A DNA stretch of 56,856 nucleotides from Cruorifilaria tuberocauda (Eukaryota; Nematoda; Chromadorea; Rhabditida; Onchocercidae): contig JABVXU010000358.1 of assembly GCA_013365365.1 (NCBI GenBank), forward strand, positions 1 through 56,856, written 5' to 3'. Positions 25,534 through 39,444 of the stretch are shown piece after piece. The position numbers and the translations under genes were made by a program. Numbering within the stretch: the first letter of the stretch is position 1; each line of letters starts with the position of its first letter. The notes under the pieces were generated by a model. That model worked only from the letters and a program-made list of their open reading frames with translations, was not told the DNA's origin and made no database searches.

Positions 25534-27629
25534 CATCAAATAACCAGGCCAGCTCAAGTTGCTGCTAAATCATCCAACGAATGATAAATCAAGCACCGCC
25601 TTTTACTATCCTATGGGGAAATAAAACTCCACCAATAATATCTTTCTCTCTCTCTCTCCCTCTCCCGTTACTTCTCTACCTCTCTCTATCTATCCATCTA
25701 TAACTTTTTATTTCATATCGAAAATTTAAGCAAATATTTTCAAAATAGCAAATTTATTTGTCACCACTCCTTAATGTTTACAACACCTTTAACCAAATCC
25801 AATTGAATTCTTACAAGATATGATGACATTTCAAATGATTCGAATTTTATCAATTAAGATATCAAGATCCTTATCACTATTGTTTGCACTGTTTTTTCTC
25901 GATTATCAATTAATGATTCTTATCATGATTGAAATCATTCGCTTAGCTGCTATCTGTCGTTTTTTTTTCACGCGATTGATTATACTTTTAATTTTCAAAA
26001 GCCATAGGCATGATTAAATTGTGATTAAATTGCCATTCTTGCCTCTCTTTTTTTTTTGTTATCATTTTGAGATAATATCAGAAAACTGAGTTATTTATTT
26101 CCTATCATTTCTCGCTTCTTCTAGCGCAATAAATAAACTTAGAATAAAAAATTTCAACTTAATGAAAATTGTCAATGGTCATTGCAATTAGGCTGACGAT
26201 AGATTTGTAAATATAATAAATGAGATTTTATAGAATACAAATATTTATGTTGATAGATAATGCTCTTATTTTTATCAATATATTCCTGTTTATAGTAATC
26301 CATTTATAATTTTAATGCAATAGCAAATTGGATCAAAAATATTTCAAATTTCTGAACTGCTATATCAAAAGTTTGATAAGTGGATTAGTGAAGTTGACAC
26401 ATCCGATACTAAATTCAGCCTATGCTCAGTGCAATTAGTCTCTATGATAAATGCTGAATTGAATTTAATTCGTAAAAATTCTTGTTTCTCTTGAATGAAG
26501 AAAGTTTTATCAATTAGAAATATCCCTTATCTGCCATTTACTGATTTAACATTTAGTTGCTTGAAAAAAGTATTTCAAACAAATATAGAATTTAATTTAG
26601 ATTAATTCTTGTTAATCTTGATCAATCATTCACTTTTCCCCTATCAACTAAATAAGTTATCAATCAGTTATCAAAAAAATTGAAACCAAATAAGTTTAAT
26701 TAAATTACACCTGCATCGATTGGACTAGAAATCTATTCCTGGAAAAAAAAAAAGAAAAATGTGGATGAAATTTTTGAAATTGTGGTGACAAGATAATTTA
26801 AAAATAATAAAATAAAATGCTGTAAAATAATGTAATGCTTAAACCATTCAATTGAGGAGGCAGTACTGTAACAGTAAAATTGCAAATTTTTTAGCGATAT
26901 CATTTTTTGTTATTTCAAACTACGAATCATTTTCACAGCATGATATATGCCATAGGCATGATTAAATTTTGATTTCATATTCAGGATAAATAAACTTGTT
27001 TAGTGATTACTTTGATAACAGTTTCGTGATACAGTTCTTGATTGTTTAACGGTAAGCTTGCTGGTCTTATTGCAGTGCTACTTCTAATTATTATAGGTAA
27101 ATCAACAACTGCAAGAACTGCTCAGCTGATAAATATACAATATCTCTTAACAAATTTAATATGAAATTAATTAAGTTCATTAATTTAATCGAAAAAGAAG
27201 CATTAAATGTAATATCATTGCTTATATGACTGATTGAATGCTTAGGATAATAAATGTCTGAAATAATTGAATACAACTTAACAATATTTGTTTCAGCTAA
27301 TTCATCGTCAAAATTTCTCCTTAGAACTGGATTAACTTTTTTAAAAACTTAAAGTACAATATCGTTTTACTTATCACTTATTTTAATTTAAATGTCATAT
27401 CATCATTGGAATTTCGTTTTTTATATAAAATGAATAATTTATCATTTGAATATTAATTTAAAATATAAATCAATTTAAATGTATATTTATTTGTATGTAT
27501 GCTTACAAATTTATTGCTTTTGCTATCCTTATTATGAAACGATCATTGAAAGGCATAAATCTTCAAATTATATCTACCCATCTTTAATCCGCTTATCGCC
27601 TTTCCATAGTTTATCATATTTTCTCACAC

Positions 27630-27665
27630 TATACATATATATTCTAGAATATATATATATGAATA
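27630..27665. repeat. AT-rich palindrome
   Basis: ATATATATTCTAGAATATATAT is a perfect palindrome centred on TCTAGA. It is probably a simple-sequence by-product. Confidence 0.6.
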
Positions 27666-29438
27666 ATGAGAAAGTGTGATATGGAGTGTGATAGGTTAAA
27701 TTGTTTACTTTTCCGGAAGTATTAAATTGTGGGAAAGAAGAGTACAATGAAATAAACAGTTTGATTTTCTTGATATGATAATGGTAGAAATAGATTGGAT
27801 GCAATCAATATTGATGGAAATTTCATTGCTAAAACAGGGAACTTATTACTTTAAATAAACATTAATTAATGTCAATTTGATTAAGCTCAGTAATGATGAC
27901 ATCTTAGCAATTCACCTAAAATTCTAAATTAATGCTTATATTCAAAACAATTAAATCATTCATTCGATTTGGTTCTGATTGAATTTGCTATTTTTATTTT
28001 TCGTTTCTCGGAAATTTCAATTATTCATATTCCTCATTTCCTTTGTTTTGTTGAAACTGATAATTTGAATTATTTGATAAATATATATGAAATTTGACCC
28101 AAATGAAAAATGAAACCAAAATGGAGATGAATATGTATGTAAGTGATAATTTAACCTGTAAATTCTTCATTTAAAATTAAATTTGTCAATTTTATAAAAT
28201 ATAAGTTACTTTCATAAATCAATAATAAAAAAAAACAAACTTTAATAGTTCTTTAATTAATTTTATCTTTTTATCACTGCTTTGAATTATGCTATCGTTA
28301 GACTGAGAAATGTTGGATTTGGAAAAAACCGAACATAAATTCCAGAAGATATTTTTCTTGGAATTTAAATTTTTATAAATTTCTTGTTCTATTTCTCAAG
28401 AACTATTTATTGCCATACAAATAGGACGATATTCTTGAATAAATAATATACCATCTCTATTTATCTTATTTGAATATGTTGTATATAATTTATGAATTAT
28501 CAAATATGGTAGAAAAAAATATTGAGAATTTATAAGTTAATATTCATTCACCTTATCATTGATAAATTCCGCCAAATTTTTTTTACAACCATTTAAAAAA
28601 ATTGAAAAAAATTACAAATCTTATGAATTTCAATCTGTTTCATATTTCCATCATTTTTATTTCTTTGTTTTGATTTAAAATTGCTTCATTGAATAAAAGT
28701 TGAAAACAAAAACCAATTTAGCTAATTAATTAAAAAAAAAAAACAAAACTTACTCAATTTTTATTATCACCCAAAAATAATTATTTTTTCCACTTACATT
28801 CCAAAACTTTTCAATTTTTTAATAAATACATTATATGTGAAAAAAAAAAGAAATGAAAAAAAAAGTTTTTTTCCTAATTTCAGCAATTAAACAACAATAT
28901 AAGTTTATTTTTGAAATGAAAAAAAAATGCGAATTTGTTAATTTCTCAAATATTTTCCCTTCCCATTCCTGTTATTTGTTAACAATTTCAAGATAATGCG
29001 TAAATTTAATTCTGTGAGAGATCATAAAAGTAACGATAAAGTAAATTCTAGATGTATTAAGTAGGATATCATTCATTGTATGCACTGAAATGAAAATTAA
29101 ACAAAATACATTCATAATAACAAATAAATATTTCTTTTTAAAAAAAAATATATACAAAGCTTGCGATAATCTATGCTTTAGAATTCAGAAAAAAAAAACA
29201 AGCCAATCTACAAATTTTCCTAATTTTCATTTTCAGTTTCACTAATAATTGAAGTATCTTAAAATTGGAAATGAAAATTTCGGTAATTGAATGATAACAA
29301 AAAAGAAAAAAAGCTCATTGTAATGATAAGATTTATCGCAACAATAATCAAACAATTATTTAATTACTAATTTTACAAAATTAAAAAAAAAAAAAAGAAT
29401 TTCAAAGGATAAAACTTCGCATTTTGTCAAAATTTCAA

Positions 29439-32400
29439 TTATAAGCAAAAATTATGATTAACAATACGATGACATATTTCGCATTTCACTTCACAACACC
29501 AAACGAATTTACAATTACATTGCTGTTCCTCTACCATACGAACTGTTTTGTGACCACGTCCACAGCATATCCTGTAATCAATCAGATCAATCAGTCAATC
29601 AATCAATCAATCAAATTGAAGGAATTTTCGAATTTAAAGTTCTTCGAAAGTTGTACAATTTAAAAAATCTCAAAATTTAAAAATTAATGTTGTAAATCAT
29701 TTACAAATTCATTTTAGGATTGATATTAATTAATATTTCGCTAATGTAAACATTATAAAAACGAACATATTGCAATTATCAAAACATTCTCGACCCTGTG
29801 GACCTTGAATATCGTTCAATTTATCTTCTTTGCAATAGTCAAGTGAATCATCCAAATAAACAAGCTCATTATCTAAGATTGATATTTGCCCCGACTTATG
29901 CAGATATCTTCCAGAACGACTTCCAATTTTTTCCATTCGTGGTACCAACGTTTTACTTTCAGATGATACACCAACCTAAATATTTCACCCTTCAGATGGT
30001 ACACTAAATTTTGAGATAAATATTAATCATGATTTAGTCAAAAAAAAAATTTTTTTTTTATTTATCATAATTTTGTAATTACAAAAATATACAGTGGTTA
30101 AAATAACCTTAGCAGCATGTGAATATTTTTTCCGTAGCAATAAGCCAACTTCTTCAAGTTTCGGTACAACTTTCCAGCATGTTTGCATCACGCATGAACC
30201 GCTTACACCGTGACATTTGCATTCACGATGCACGTTACCTGATATCGCTTTTCGTCCAACACGATTATTGTGTAAATTCATCATTGAACTAAAATATTTT
30301 CAACAATATCTCTAATTTAATTCTTCTAAATTATTTACAAAAGTAATCAAAGTAATTATATTAAGATAATTTAGAAAGAAGTTCACGTAAAAAATATTAA
30401 ATTAATTAAATTGATCTAATAGATCAATTTGCTTTAATGATAATGAACTAGTGCACTAGAATTATTTCTAGCTAATCTATAAAGATAAAGAAAAAAAAAA
30501 GATAATGCTTGAAAATCCGTCAATAATTCCAAATAATAAATAGAAATAGGTTTAAAACTACAAGTAAAATTTACAGCATACAACTATTTAGGAAATATTT
30601 TTTACATTCTTGAATTACTTAACATTCATTCGTCTTAATTATAACTATAATCATCATCTAAAGCTACAAACTATAATATTGAAACTAAACTGTTGTAAAT
30701 CATTTATTGACATTAATTATTTAACAATTAAATAATTAATTGAAGAGATACAATAAGCAAATAAAATAAACAAATAACTAATAATCCATTTATATCGAAT
30801 AAAAAAAAAAAGAAAAGCATCTACCAACCGGGCATCATTAATATGTGCTGAATCAGCTCCATCCATAAATTTACGTCCAAAATTATTAGCAAATTTAATA
30901 TTATCAGAGCAACCAGCCCATTTAAATTGTTTTGCAATACGTTTCGGATGTAAGCCACAACTACAACTTGTAATCGTTCCTTGTGCACATGCTCGTGCTA
31001 ATGCGGAACTTACGGCTGCTGATGATAAAGCAAATACATAAGCGGATTCTTTACTTCCAACTAAAAACAAAAAAAAAATTAAAATAATTTTAAATTATTT
31101 CCACCTTTGATAAATTATAACAATAATAATTACTCATTATTACTATAAAGAGATGTTTCAAAAATTTAAACTAATTCCTGAAAAAAAAAAAAGTAATTGT
31201 TTTCAATTTTTTTTTACTCAAATATAAAAACATTTAACAAGACTAAATGATATATATTCGATTACTGGAATACTATAAAATATTCAAATTTGATTAATTC
31301 GATGAAAAATAATTAGCTAATTTTGATATCAAAAATACTATTAGATATCTGATAAAAAATAAACTTTAAATTTAAAATATACCTTTAAGATGAGAAATAG
31401 CAAAACCGTTATGACTTGCTGAGCAATTCCATCGTTGATCATGAAACTGATTTCTGCATTCATATATGGCAGCTTTCAAACCTTTTATAACATAACGTAT
31501 CGCTGTACGATGTCGTAAACATAGATCACTTTGTCTTCTTGTTAATCCCGGTAATAAACCACATAGGACACCATCATCACGAAATATATTATTTGGAGCT
31601 TTCGGTAGTAACCTATAATTTTATTTTTCAAATATAAATATTTTCAATAATTTCTACAACATTTAAAATCCTACAGTAATAATCAATTAATTCAATTTTC
31701 CTAAAAATTTCAACTTAAAGAAAAAAAATTTACAAAATATTTTATAAAAATATTCAAATGACTTATCTAACTAATAGTAATTTTAAATAATCGATTTTTT
31801 TTTTGCTATCAGAGAAAGCAATGAAAAAAAGGAAAAATAATAGAATAGTAGAAGACAAGAAAATATACAATTTATATGATATACATATTTTATATCTATC
31901 CATCATATCAGCCCGCAATAAGATTTACAACCGAATATTGCATCAAATTAATGTTTCCTTACTCCTTTGACCTTTAGAAATCCTTAAAGCATAACCGCTA
32001 TCCATATTTTAATATTGTACACCTGGTGTACATCGTATTTTTAGTATTTGTTATGAGAAGTGATACTGTTTAAAAGTAATTAATTAAAATAATACAAATT
32101 ATAATTTCATTCACTTTTTCCTATTTCAACATTTTCAGGAACAACTAAAAGATTTCTCATATAGTAGGAGAATAAAAATAAAGAAATAAATGTAAGAATG
32201 AGTTCGGATGTACGAGAAACTTTCTAGAAATGGAAAATAGATAAAAAGAATATACATTGATATTTGATAATAGATTATCATTTATAAAGAAATTAGACAT
32301 TTTACTGATACAAAAAGTTTTAAACTAAGGTAATAAAATTTGAATTAATTAGAAAATTAAAGTAAAGTAAGGTATGAAGGTGCTAAAGAATGAAGAAGGT

Positions 32401-33351
32401 AAGGATGTTTAGTATTTCACTGTTGTTATAATTTATCTTATCGTTTCCTAAATAATTTAATTTAATTAATTATTCACTAATAACAACATTTACTATGACA
32501 AAATACTAAAAAATTTTAAGCAGCTAGGCATGAACCATTTCAAATTCATTACGTGCTAAGCTAAACCATTTGTACTTATGATAATTTGTGATCATTATGA
32601 TGAAATACAAAATTAAAATGCTACTTCTAAAAACTGAAATTTGACAGTCGAATCTTAAGAAATGCAATTAATTTAATACTTCTTAAAATTTATCAATCTT
32701 TAATAATGAATGACATTATCCATTTATGAAGAAGTTTTAAACCAACAGGTATTTCAAACTATACGGCTATTAGAACTACTATAACAGAAATAAATATTTT
32801 TTAAAATTAATTTTTCATTTTCACATAATTTACTGATTTGTTCGTAAGATTTTTCGATGTTAGTTTGCGTCATCGTGTAAAGTTTATTATAAGTAAAACA
32901 TTACTTGAATCCTTCTATTTTATCCAAAGGAAATATTAAATGATAGACTTAACTGCTAATTTAATATAATTGCTACAACAGTGAACATTATCAACTCAGC
33001 TTAGCCCAATTTGGAATGAATAATATTATTCATATCCATAATTTTATTATTTACTTTTGTTTTACTCCAAATTTTATCACTATTTTCATTTCATCTTTTT
33101 TTCCCTAAAAATTTTGATAAAACATTAATAATTGATTTTAACAATTTTCCTTCTTTACAAAACGAAATTTTTAATAATAGATTTTTTGATAATTTTAAAT
33201 GAATTTAAATTGAATTATCTAATGAATCAGATATATTTTAAATTAATTAATGTAAGAAGAAAAAAAAAACTTACCACCAAGAATGTGAAAATGAATCGAA
33301 AAGGATGAATACTAAGAGATGAAGTAAGATGAAACGTGAAGACATTCTCAT
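29439..33351 (-). CDS. Wnt family secreted ligand
   Basis: Complete Wnt gene, secreted lipid-modified ligand for Frizzled receptors. Six exons join in phase: 33351-33275, 31612-31383, 31060-30829, 30288-30108, 29975-29767 and 29571-29439, giving 353 residues. Residues 1 to about 22 are a hydrophobic signal peptide (SRFILLHLLVFILF). Wnt landmarks: ECRNQFHDQRWNCS, KESAYVFALSSAAV, WAGCSDNI, MMNLHNNRVGRKAI, ECKCHGVSGSCVMQTCW, ELVYLDDSLDYC, ICCGRGHKTV and CNCKFVWCCEVKC. Ser209 in CHGVSGSC is the position acylated by Porcupine in the family. The start is preceded by an in-frame TAA. The C-terminus (CHRIVNHNFCL) keeps the final cysteine one residue before the end. I cannot assign it to egl-20, cwn-1, cwn-2, lin-44 or mom-2 without alignment. 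The donor after 30829 is GTTGGT. Confidence 0.96.
30408..30430. repeat. Perfect hairpin in Wnt intron 3
   Basis: AAATTGATCTA and its reverse complement TAGATCAATTT are separated by one base. It lies inside the intron between Wnt exons 3 and 4. No function is apparent. Confidence 0.7.
31613..33274 (-). other. Large first Wnt intron (1.7 kb)
   Basis: It starts GTAAGT at 33274 and ends TTATAG at 31613. It is AT-rich with no supported exon on either strand. A large first intron after a signal-peptide exon is a common place for enhancers, but I see no specific element. Confidence 0.75.
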
Positions 33352-34965
33352 CTTAATAGGTGTTAAGTAAGTAAGCGATACTAAAACGACAAGATTGTAT
33401 TTATAGGAGGATGGATTGAAGTAGAATGGTTCATTCGCAGCATTTTACAATCATGATAACTGTATCACCAAAGTAATATTGAATGGTACCGCCTTATTTT
33501 TATTGCTTTCATCGTTCAACATCAATATCCTCTTCTTCCCTTTTTCTAATTAAGCTATAACTAATAATTCTTTTCTCTCATTCTACCATCCAAAAATCTA
33601 TAAAATCCTTATTGACATGAAGAAGAGAATTTAAGATCATGCGATCTCCTAAAAATTGTAAATCATCTATTAAATGACTTACTCATCGATCGTCTTTTGA
33701 CACAACTTTCATTCTTGTCAATGACACAGATATATTTTTGTCTTCTTAAGACTATGATAAAAATAGTTTTCATTTTATTAGATTTTTAAGAAAAAAAAAT
33801 TCTACTCAAATTTCAATTTATTAGAAAATGAAATTCGCAAAAAAAGAAACGGAAGTACTTATCCTGTTTCTTTACTGAGTGAACAACTCCCCAACATCAC
33901 ATAACTCACCTGTACAGGACTGCAATTCAATCTTGATCATTCCGATCTCTGAATTGTTTACTCTAGAAATATTGAGCATTAATTAAATTATTACGCCAAC
34001 CTTTATCCCGTCCTCCTGGAATGTTTTCTTGATTATACTGAATCCATATCCACTCACTGCCATTTGCAAAATTACGAGATCAGTAGTGAACAGAAAACAT
34101 GAATTCAAATATTTTTATCACTGAAAAAAGAATCTAATATACAAAGTAAAAAACATTTTTCAATGCACCATGGAATATATATATATTCAAAACAATAAAT
34201 CAACAAATTGATGAACAAACCTTCAACGGATTAACAACAATCCCGTAAAACAAAAAAACAAAAAAAAAGACACTACACAAATGTAAGATGAATTAGCTGT
34301 TTCATCCATTCTTTTTTAAATCCCACGAAGCGGTCTTCCTCCATCCTACTTACTTTTTTCAAAAAAAGGATCATAAGATAGAATAAAAGCCTGAAGATGC
34401 TAATCAGAATGCACGATGCGAGAAAATATTTTAATCACCATTATATGAAAGGTAGACAATCATGTTAAAGAAGAAAACAGCTAAAAAAGTTTAACAAAAC
34501 AGTGCATCGAAGTGTCAACACTTCTCTGTTTTCAATGAGATCAGCAAAGTTGAAATATGCAAAAGTTGATATGTTACTGAAAAGTAACAAAAGGCAAAAA
34601 AAAGTTGCTACTTGATAAGCGATAAAGCAAAAAAAGAGGCCACATCACTTTTCAGAAGTACCTTTTTGCAAAGACAGTATCATTTTACCTAATTGTAACA
34701 AGAGCATAGAACATACGCAACTCAATATACTTATTATGCCTATACTCACTATTTGTTTTACATAACAGTTGAATATACCAGAAAACAAAGAACAAACAAA
34801 AATAATGAAACCGAAAAACAATTTTGAAAGATACGAAAAAAGAGCTTAACATGCTAAACAGACAGGGCCTTCGCTGAAGAATCTTGTTTGCTAAATCCAG
34901 AAGTCTGTATACAACCCAAACCATTATGCTTCTGAAATTCAAATCGATATTCTCAGAAATTATCT
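33352..34965. other. Spacer between receptor kinase and Wnt genes
   Basis: This 1.6-kb AT-rich interval should hold the Wnt promoter and the receptor 3' UTR. The open frames here are not supported by splice structure or composition. Confidence 0.5.
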
Positions 34966-37900
34966 TCAACAGTAACAGACAAACAATAACAAACTTTCGA
35001 TCTTGTCCAGACGCTTGCATAAATTTTGAAACTTTTTGAAGGAATAAATAAAAAATATAGTGAATTTACAAACCAAAATCGTGTCTTTGATTTTTCTTTT
35101 AACGCGTAGTGCAGTATGTCGACAATCGATACTTGCACTCCAACATTCGCTTATCAGCTCACAGATTTCTTTCAAACATGGCTAAAAGTTGAATATTTTA
35201 AATAAAACCTTTAAAATAAATTTAAAAGAAATCAATTCCAGTAAATCTTAAATCACCAAAACTGTTAGAAATACTGCAAAAGAAATTACATCTCTAAGCC
35301 AAGCTTCTTCCAATAATGGTCTCTTGCCCTCCAAGCAAACAAGTCTACGCATTTGTTCAAACGATGGATCCGGATCGACCATACCATCAAATGGTTGCAT
35401 CGGAGGCCGTGCTTTTAATGACTACAAATAACATTTAGTATTTAAATATATCCATACTAAAAATTTCCTTATTACAAACAAAAAGTTCAAAAATAATGGA
35501 CTGGATTTTAAATTGACCGTTGAATTGTCGGATATACTTTGATGATCCGCTGCAATGTTCGAAACATTTGCGATATATTTGGATGCGTCAGAATTGGCAA
35601 TAAACCCAGGCATAAGCTTCGTCGTACCACTTCCGCTACCACTGATTCCAATACCGCTGTCACTTTCCGAAGCTCTTGAAAGACAGTTGTCTTCCTGAAA
35701 CTTTTAGTTGACTACACCAATATTATAATCTCCAAACATTTTACCAAAGTCTGCAAGAGTCTTCAAAAGATTTATTGATGAGACTCTTAATTCAGCTTTT
35801 TACAAATGTTCATAATTACCGAAATGAAATTGTTTCTCATAATTAACGGAATAAAACACCAGTTAAACAATAAAATTTCCTTATTTAACTAAATCATTAA
35901 AAGCATAAATACATCAGCAAAAAAAAATCACAATTAAAAAAAAATTCTGTCCTAAACTGACCTGAATTCGTCGTAGGATTTCCCAAATAACTAGTGCGAA
36001 TGAATAAATATCGGCCATTTTAAAATGATGGAAATTTTTAACGTTTAAAGATTTGTCAAGCAATTCCGGTGCCATATATCGTTTGGTACCCACTTGTATA
36101 TTTATGTCTGTTTTAGTTTTCACCATATCTTCGCTTAAAACGTAATATTTTACGGATTTTTTCTTGAAGAAAGCTAATTACTTCTTAATTTTAGAAATTC
36201 TTAGTAAACCAACTAAAATCGTTCCGATAACAACCACAAAAAAAACTTACGTCAGTGCTAATCCAAAATCAGCTATGCAACAAACATAAGGCCTTTTAAC
36301 GATGATATTTTTTGATTTCACATCACGATGTGCAATAGCCGGTTTCTGCGGTGTGCCCGTTCCATGTAAAGCACTATGTAAATGCTCCAAACCGCAAACT
36401 GCACTAAAATTTAAAGCACTAGAGATAAGATATTTTTCACATCACTTCTCAATTTATCATAGACCAGCTTCATGCAACCAAAATTTTGAGATTTCCATTT
36501 CCACAACTTATCAATTTTATATTCTACTCCTCTTTTTCGGTTTTCACCCTTTGTTGAAAATGCATCATACCTGTAAGCCAAATGTAGAGCTTCACTCACT
36601 GACAGGGTTTCTCCACGTTGCAAATATTCAAAAAGAGAACCGTAAGCATGGAAATCCGTAATTAGGAGCATTCGAGTGATTGAATCCTCACTTCCAATAT
36701 CCGCAGCAACAAACTCTACATGAAAACAAAATCAGTCAATTCTTAAAAACTGTAACCAAAGCATTTAATCAAAACATGTAATCATAGCATTTATTTAAAA
36801 GAACACTTACGTAATATGTTTTCATGATTTAACATTTGTGTCTGATAAATCTCTTTTTCGTTCTTCCATGAATCTTCTTCTGTAGTATAAAATGTCTAAA
36901 AAAACGATGTTAAAAATTAACGTAACCGAATAAGTAGTACTACTCACAAAATAAAAATATTAAATCGACGAACTGCAAGCTAACCTTAACAGCAACAATG
37001 CGATCACCACGATAACATGCCTTCTTCACTTCGCCATAGCGTCCTTTACCCACTACAGATAAGAACTGAAGATCCTGGGCAACCGTGCGTTGATTTAAGC
37101 TCGCAAAACCTGAGCCTGAACCACTACTGAAACGATATTTGTTAGCGGCACAAAAAATAACGTTATGATAACCAAAGCCAAATGAAAATAAGTTGAAATA
37201 TTGCAATGCTTGAGTAAACAAAATATTCATTATATTGATACCTGACATCATATAGCATCGGAGCTTTTTCGATTTCACCTACATCCGTCATTTGAAGTGT
37301 TGACCTTCGAAGCGATGGCTTAAGTTTTTCAGCTGTAAAAATAGTTTGTCATTATAAATATCTTAAGAACTAACGGAACATATTTCTCCCTAAACGGAAA
37401 AATAAATCGATGACATGAACCCACCTATTTACATTTCAGATGAAAGAAAAACAACCAGTAAAGGAAGAATCTTGCTTAGAACATGGCAATAAATATTGTT
37501 CAAATTCTCACCTATGAAATGCCGTCGCCAAAAAAGAAGTAATGCAATTCCGGAGAATAATGACAGAAGTACAGCGCATACGATAACCGTAACTGTCATA
37601 AAAGATAAGTAACGATCAACAATTACTCCTGAAAAACAAGTAAATATAAGAGCTCTTCTACAATGAAAGAAAAATATCCAATAAAAAATAGATTTTGGTT
37701 AGAAATTATTTATTAATAATGTTCAAGTTCAAATTTAATATGAAAAAGAACAGTTAAAGAAACATTTTCCTGCTTAACTTTAGTGATTGTGGTAATATTA
37801 TCATTTATTTGCATTAATTTACCACTGTAATCAACCAATTTATCCCCGTTTCACCGGAAGTAAATTAGTCATTTTTTCTACTTTTTCCAGTTTTAATAAA

Positions 37901-39444
37901 CAAAGTAACAAATACCTTCAGGTGAAACATTTGTATAAGCTGGAACAGACAAATTACGATTGCAGTAATTTCCTTCTTGGCAACATGCGATACTTTTTGG
38001 TCGAGCATGTGCAACTAAATGGGCTTTACACTGAAAAATAACATTTTTCAAAAGTAGTATGTTGAAATTATCAAGTAATCAACAAGTAACGTAACTGAAC
38101 TTATATAAATGTTCCATTTTGCTTAATGGAGGCTGGTTTTCTCAATATTATATGTGGTAATTCTCATTTCTAATTCAAGACACTATCACGGAACTGAAAT
38201 ATTTCGAGGAAACTTAAAGTAAAATCGATGATGTAAGCAATTGCTTAAGGATGTTAAGTGCATAAAACGAAGATAACAAAATAAAATTTTTATGCTCTAA
38301 CTATCTTACCGTAAAATAAGAACCGCCTGAGCCACGTGTTAAAGGGGCACAACCAAATAAATGCATTATCTCGATTTGCTCTGATGTCGTATCGTAAACC
38401 TGAAAAAAAACTGTCAAATAGCAGGATTTCAATGCTATGAATAAATATACAAATTTGTAAAAAACAAACTAAAAGTTATAACTTATTTAATATGGAACAC
38501 ACTTCTTCAGTGAAATGGAAGCAGGAAGCTTCCAGATGCTTGATGCATGTGAAATTCGTGAATCCACCACAAAATTCTGGGGCATAATTGCAGTAACAAA
38601 AGCTTCGCTCATCTTCATATCTCGCCGGTGCCTGAAATTTCGTAAAATCACCCTACACCCACTCTCAAATTGAAGGAAGTTCAATTGTACTTCGGATAAT
38701 TATACTTATCATTATTCTGAATAAAATAAATAGAAGAAACGATGAAATTAACTTGTCGTTCAATGTCAACATAAGATCTAAAAATTTGATGTAACAAGAA
38801 CAAGAATTATTTCTCCTTTAACAAAATGAATTCAGTTGCTTTCTGATCGCATGTTTCCTACAATGGGAGAACTAAAAAGCAAAAAAGAAGTACGACCATA
38901 AACCTTAAAAAATTAAATAAGTCGGCCAAAGATATGCATTAAAGTGTACGATTTTTGAATGATGACATCTAAATAGCATACATTTTTTCTTTTTCGATCA
39001 GCTTCTGATTCAACCCTATTTGAACTAAATTGATGTGGTTGTCCTTGAGCATCAATTGGCACAGCTAAGTCACCATCTGCATCATACCGTTCAGCCGAGT
39101 CGAGATCTTGTTTACGACCTTAAAAGCAAAAACCGATTTACTTTAATGCACTATATTATTAATAAGATAAAGCGCTACAGACATGTAGCACTCAATAATA
39201 ATGTTGAGGGTAGCTTACGAGACTTGAAAAGACTTCTCTTCCCTAGATAAATTGCCAAATTTGACTTTTTAACATTTTCAGTTTCTAATTTCAATATCTA
39301 TTACTGACAGTAAGATCTAAAATTTCAATGAAACTAACTATATTCATGCAAATTCCCATCCACAGGTAGAAAGACAATTCCAAGCAATAAAACGGCAGTG
39401 AGTATTTCACCCATTTCAAACATCCCTAATTCAACCAATTTCAT
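34966..39444 (-). CDS. TGF-beta superfamily type I receptor Ser/Thr kinase
   Basis: Fifteen exons: 39444-39339, 39118-38982, 38631-38503, 38399-38310, 38030-37916, 37628-37512, 37332-37242, 37126-36985, 36895-36811, 36715-36571, 36403-36251, 36133-35962, 35694-35476, 35421-35290, 35181-34966 (about 682 residues, as long as nematode members such as DAF-1 and SMA-6). Signal peptide in residues 1 to about 30; Cys-rich ectodomain ending [10 protein letters not shown]; one membrane span (about 203-225); GS box SSGSGSG (262-268) typical of type I receptors; P-loop GKGRYGEV (288-295); catalytic Lys309 (VAVK); HRDVKSKN with Asp413; DFGLAL (431-436); GTKRYMAPE. The segment [19 protein letters not shown] fits the L45 loop of BMP-type receptors better than TGF-beta/activin types, so a SMA-6-like role is a guess; DAF-1-like is the alternative. 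The ATG directly follows TTTCAG, suggesting trans-splicing. The last exon may instead splice at GTTTGT after KDTIL, so the C-terminal tail is uncertain. Confidence 0.93.
35476..35694 (-). other. Ser/Gly-rich insert exon inside the receptor kinase C-lobe
   Basis: Exon 13 of the receptor encodes 73 residues (starting [18 protein letters not shown], then SGSGSGTT) between IWEILRRIQ and the next conserved exon [20 protein letters not shown]. In vertebrate type I kinases this loop has only about 10-15 residues. The donor GTAATA at 35475 fits the frame, but earlier in-exon GT donors are possible, so the insert may be shorter. Confidence 0.6.

Larger units (their letters stand above)
24024..29438. 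other. Gene-poor AT-rich region
   Basis: I find no supported gene in this 5.4-kb stretch. It contains simple repeats (around 24300, 25640-25690), small inverted repeats (25513-25533, 27630-27665) and one exon-like open frame at 25345-25476 listed separately. Downstream regulatory sequence of the Wnt gene (on its 3' side) would also lie here. Confidence 0.5.
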
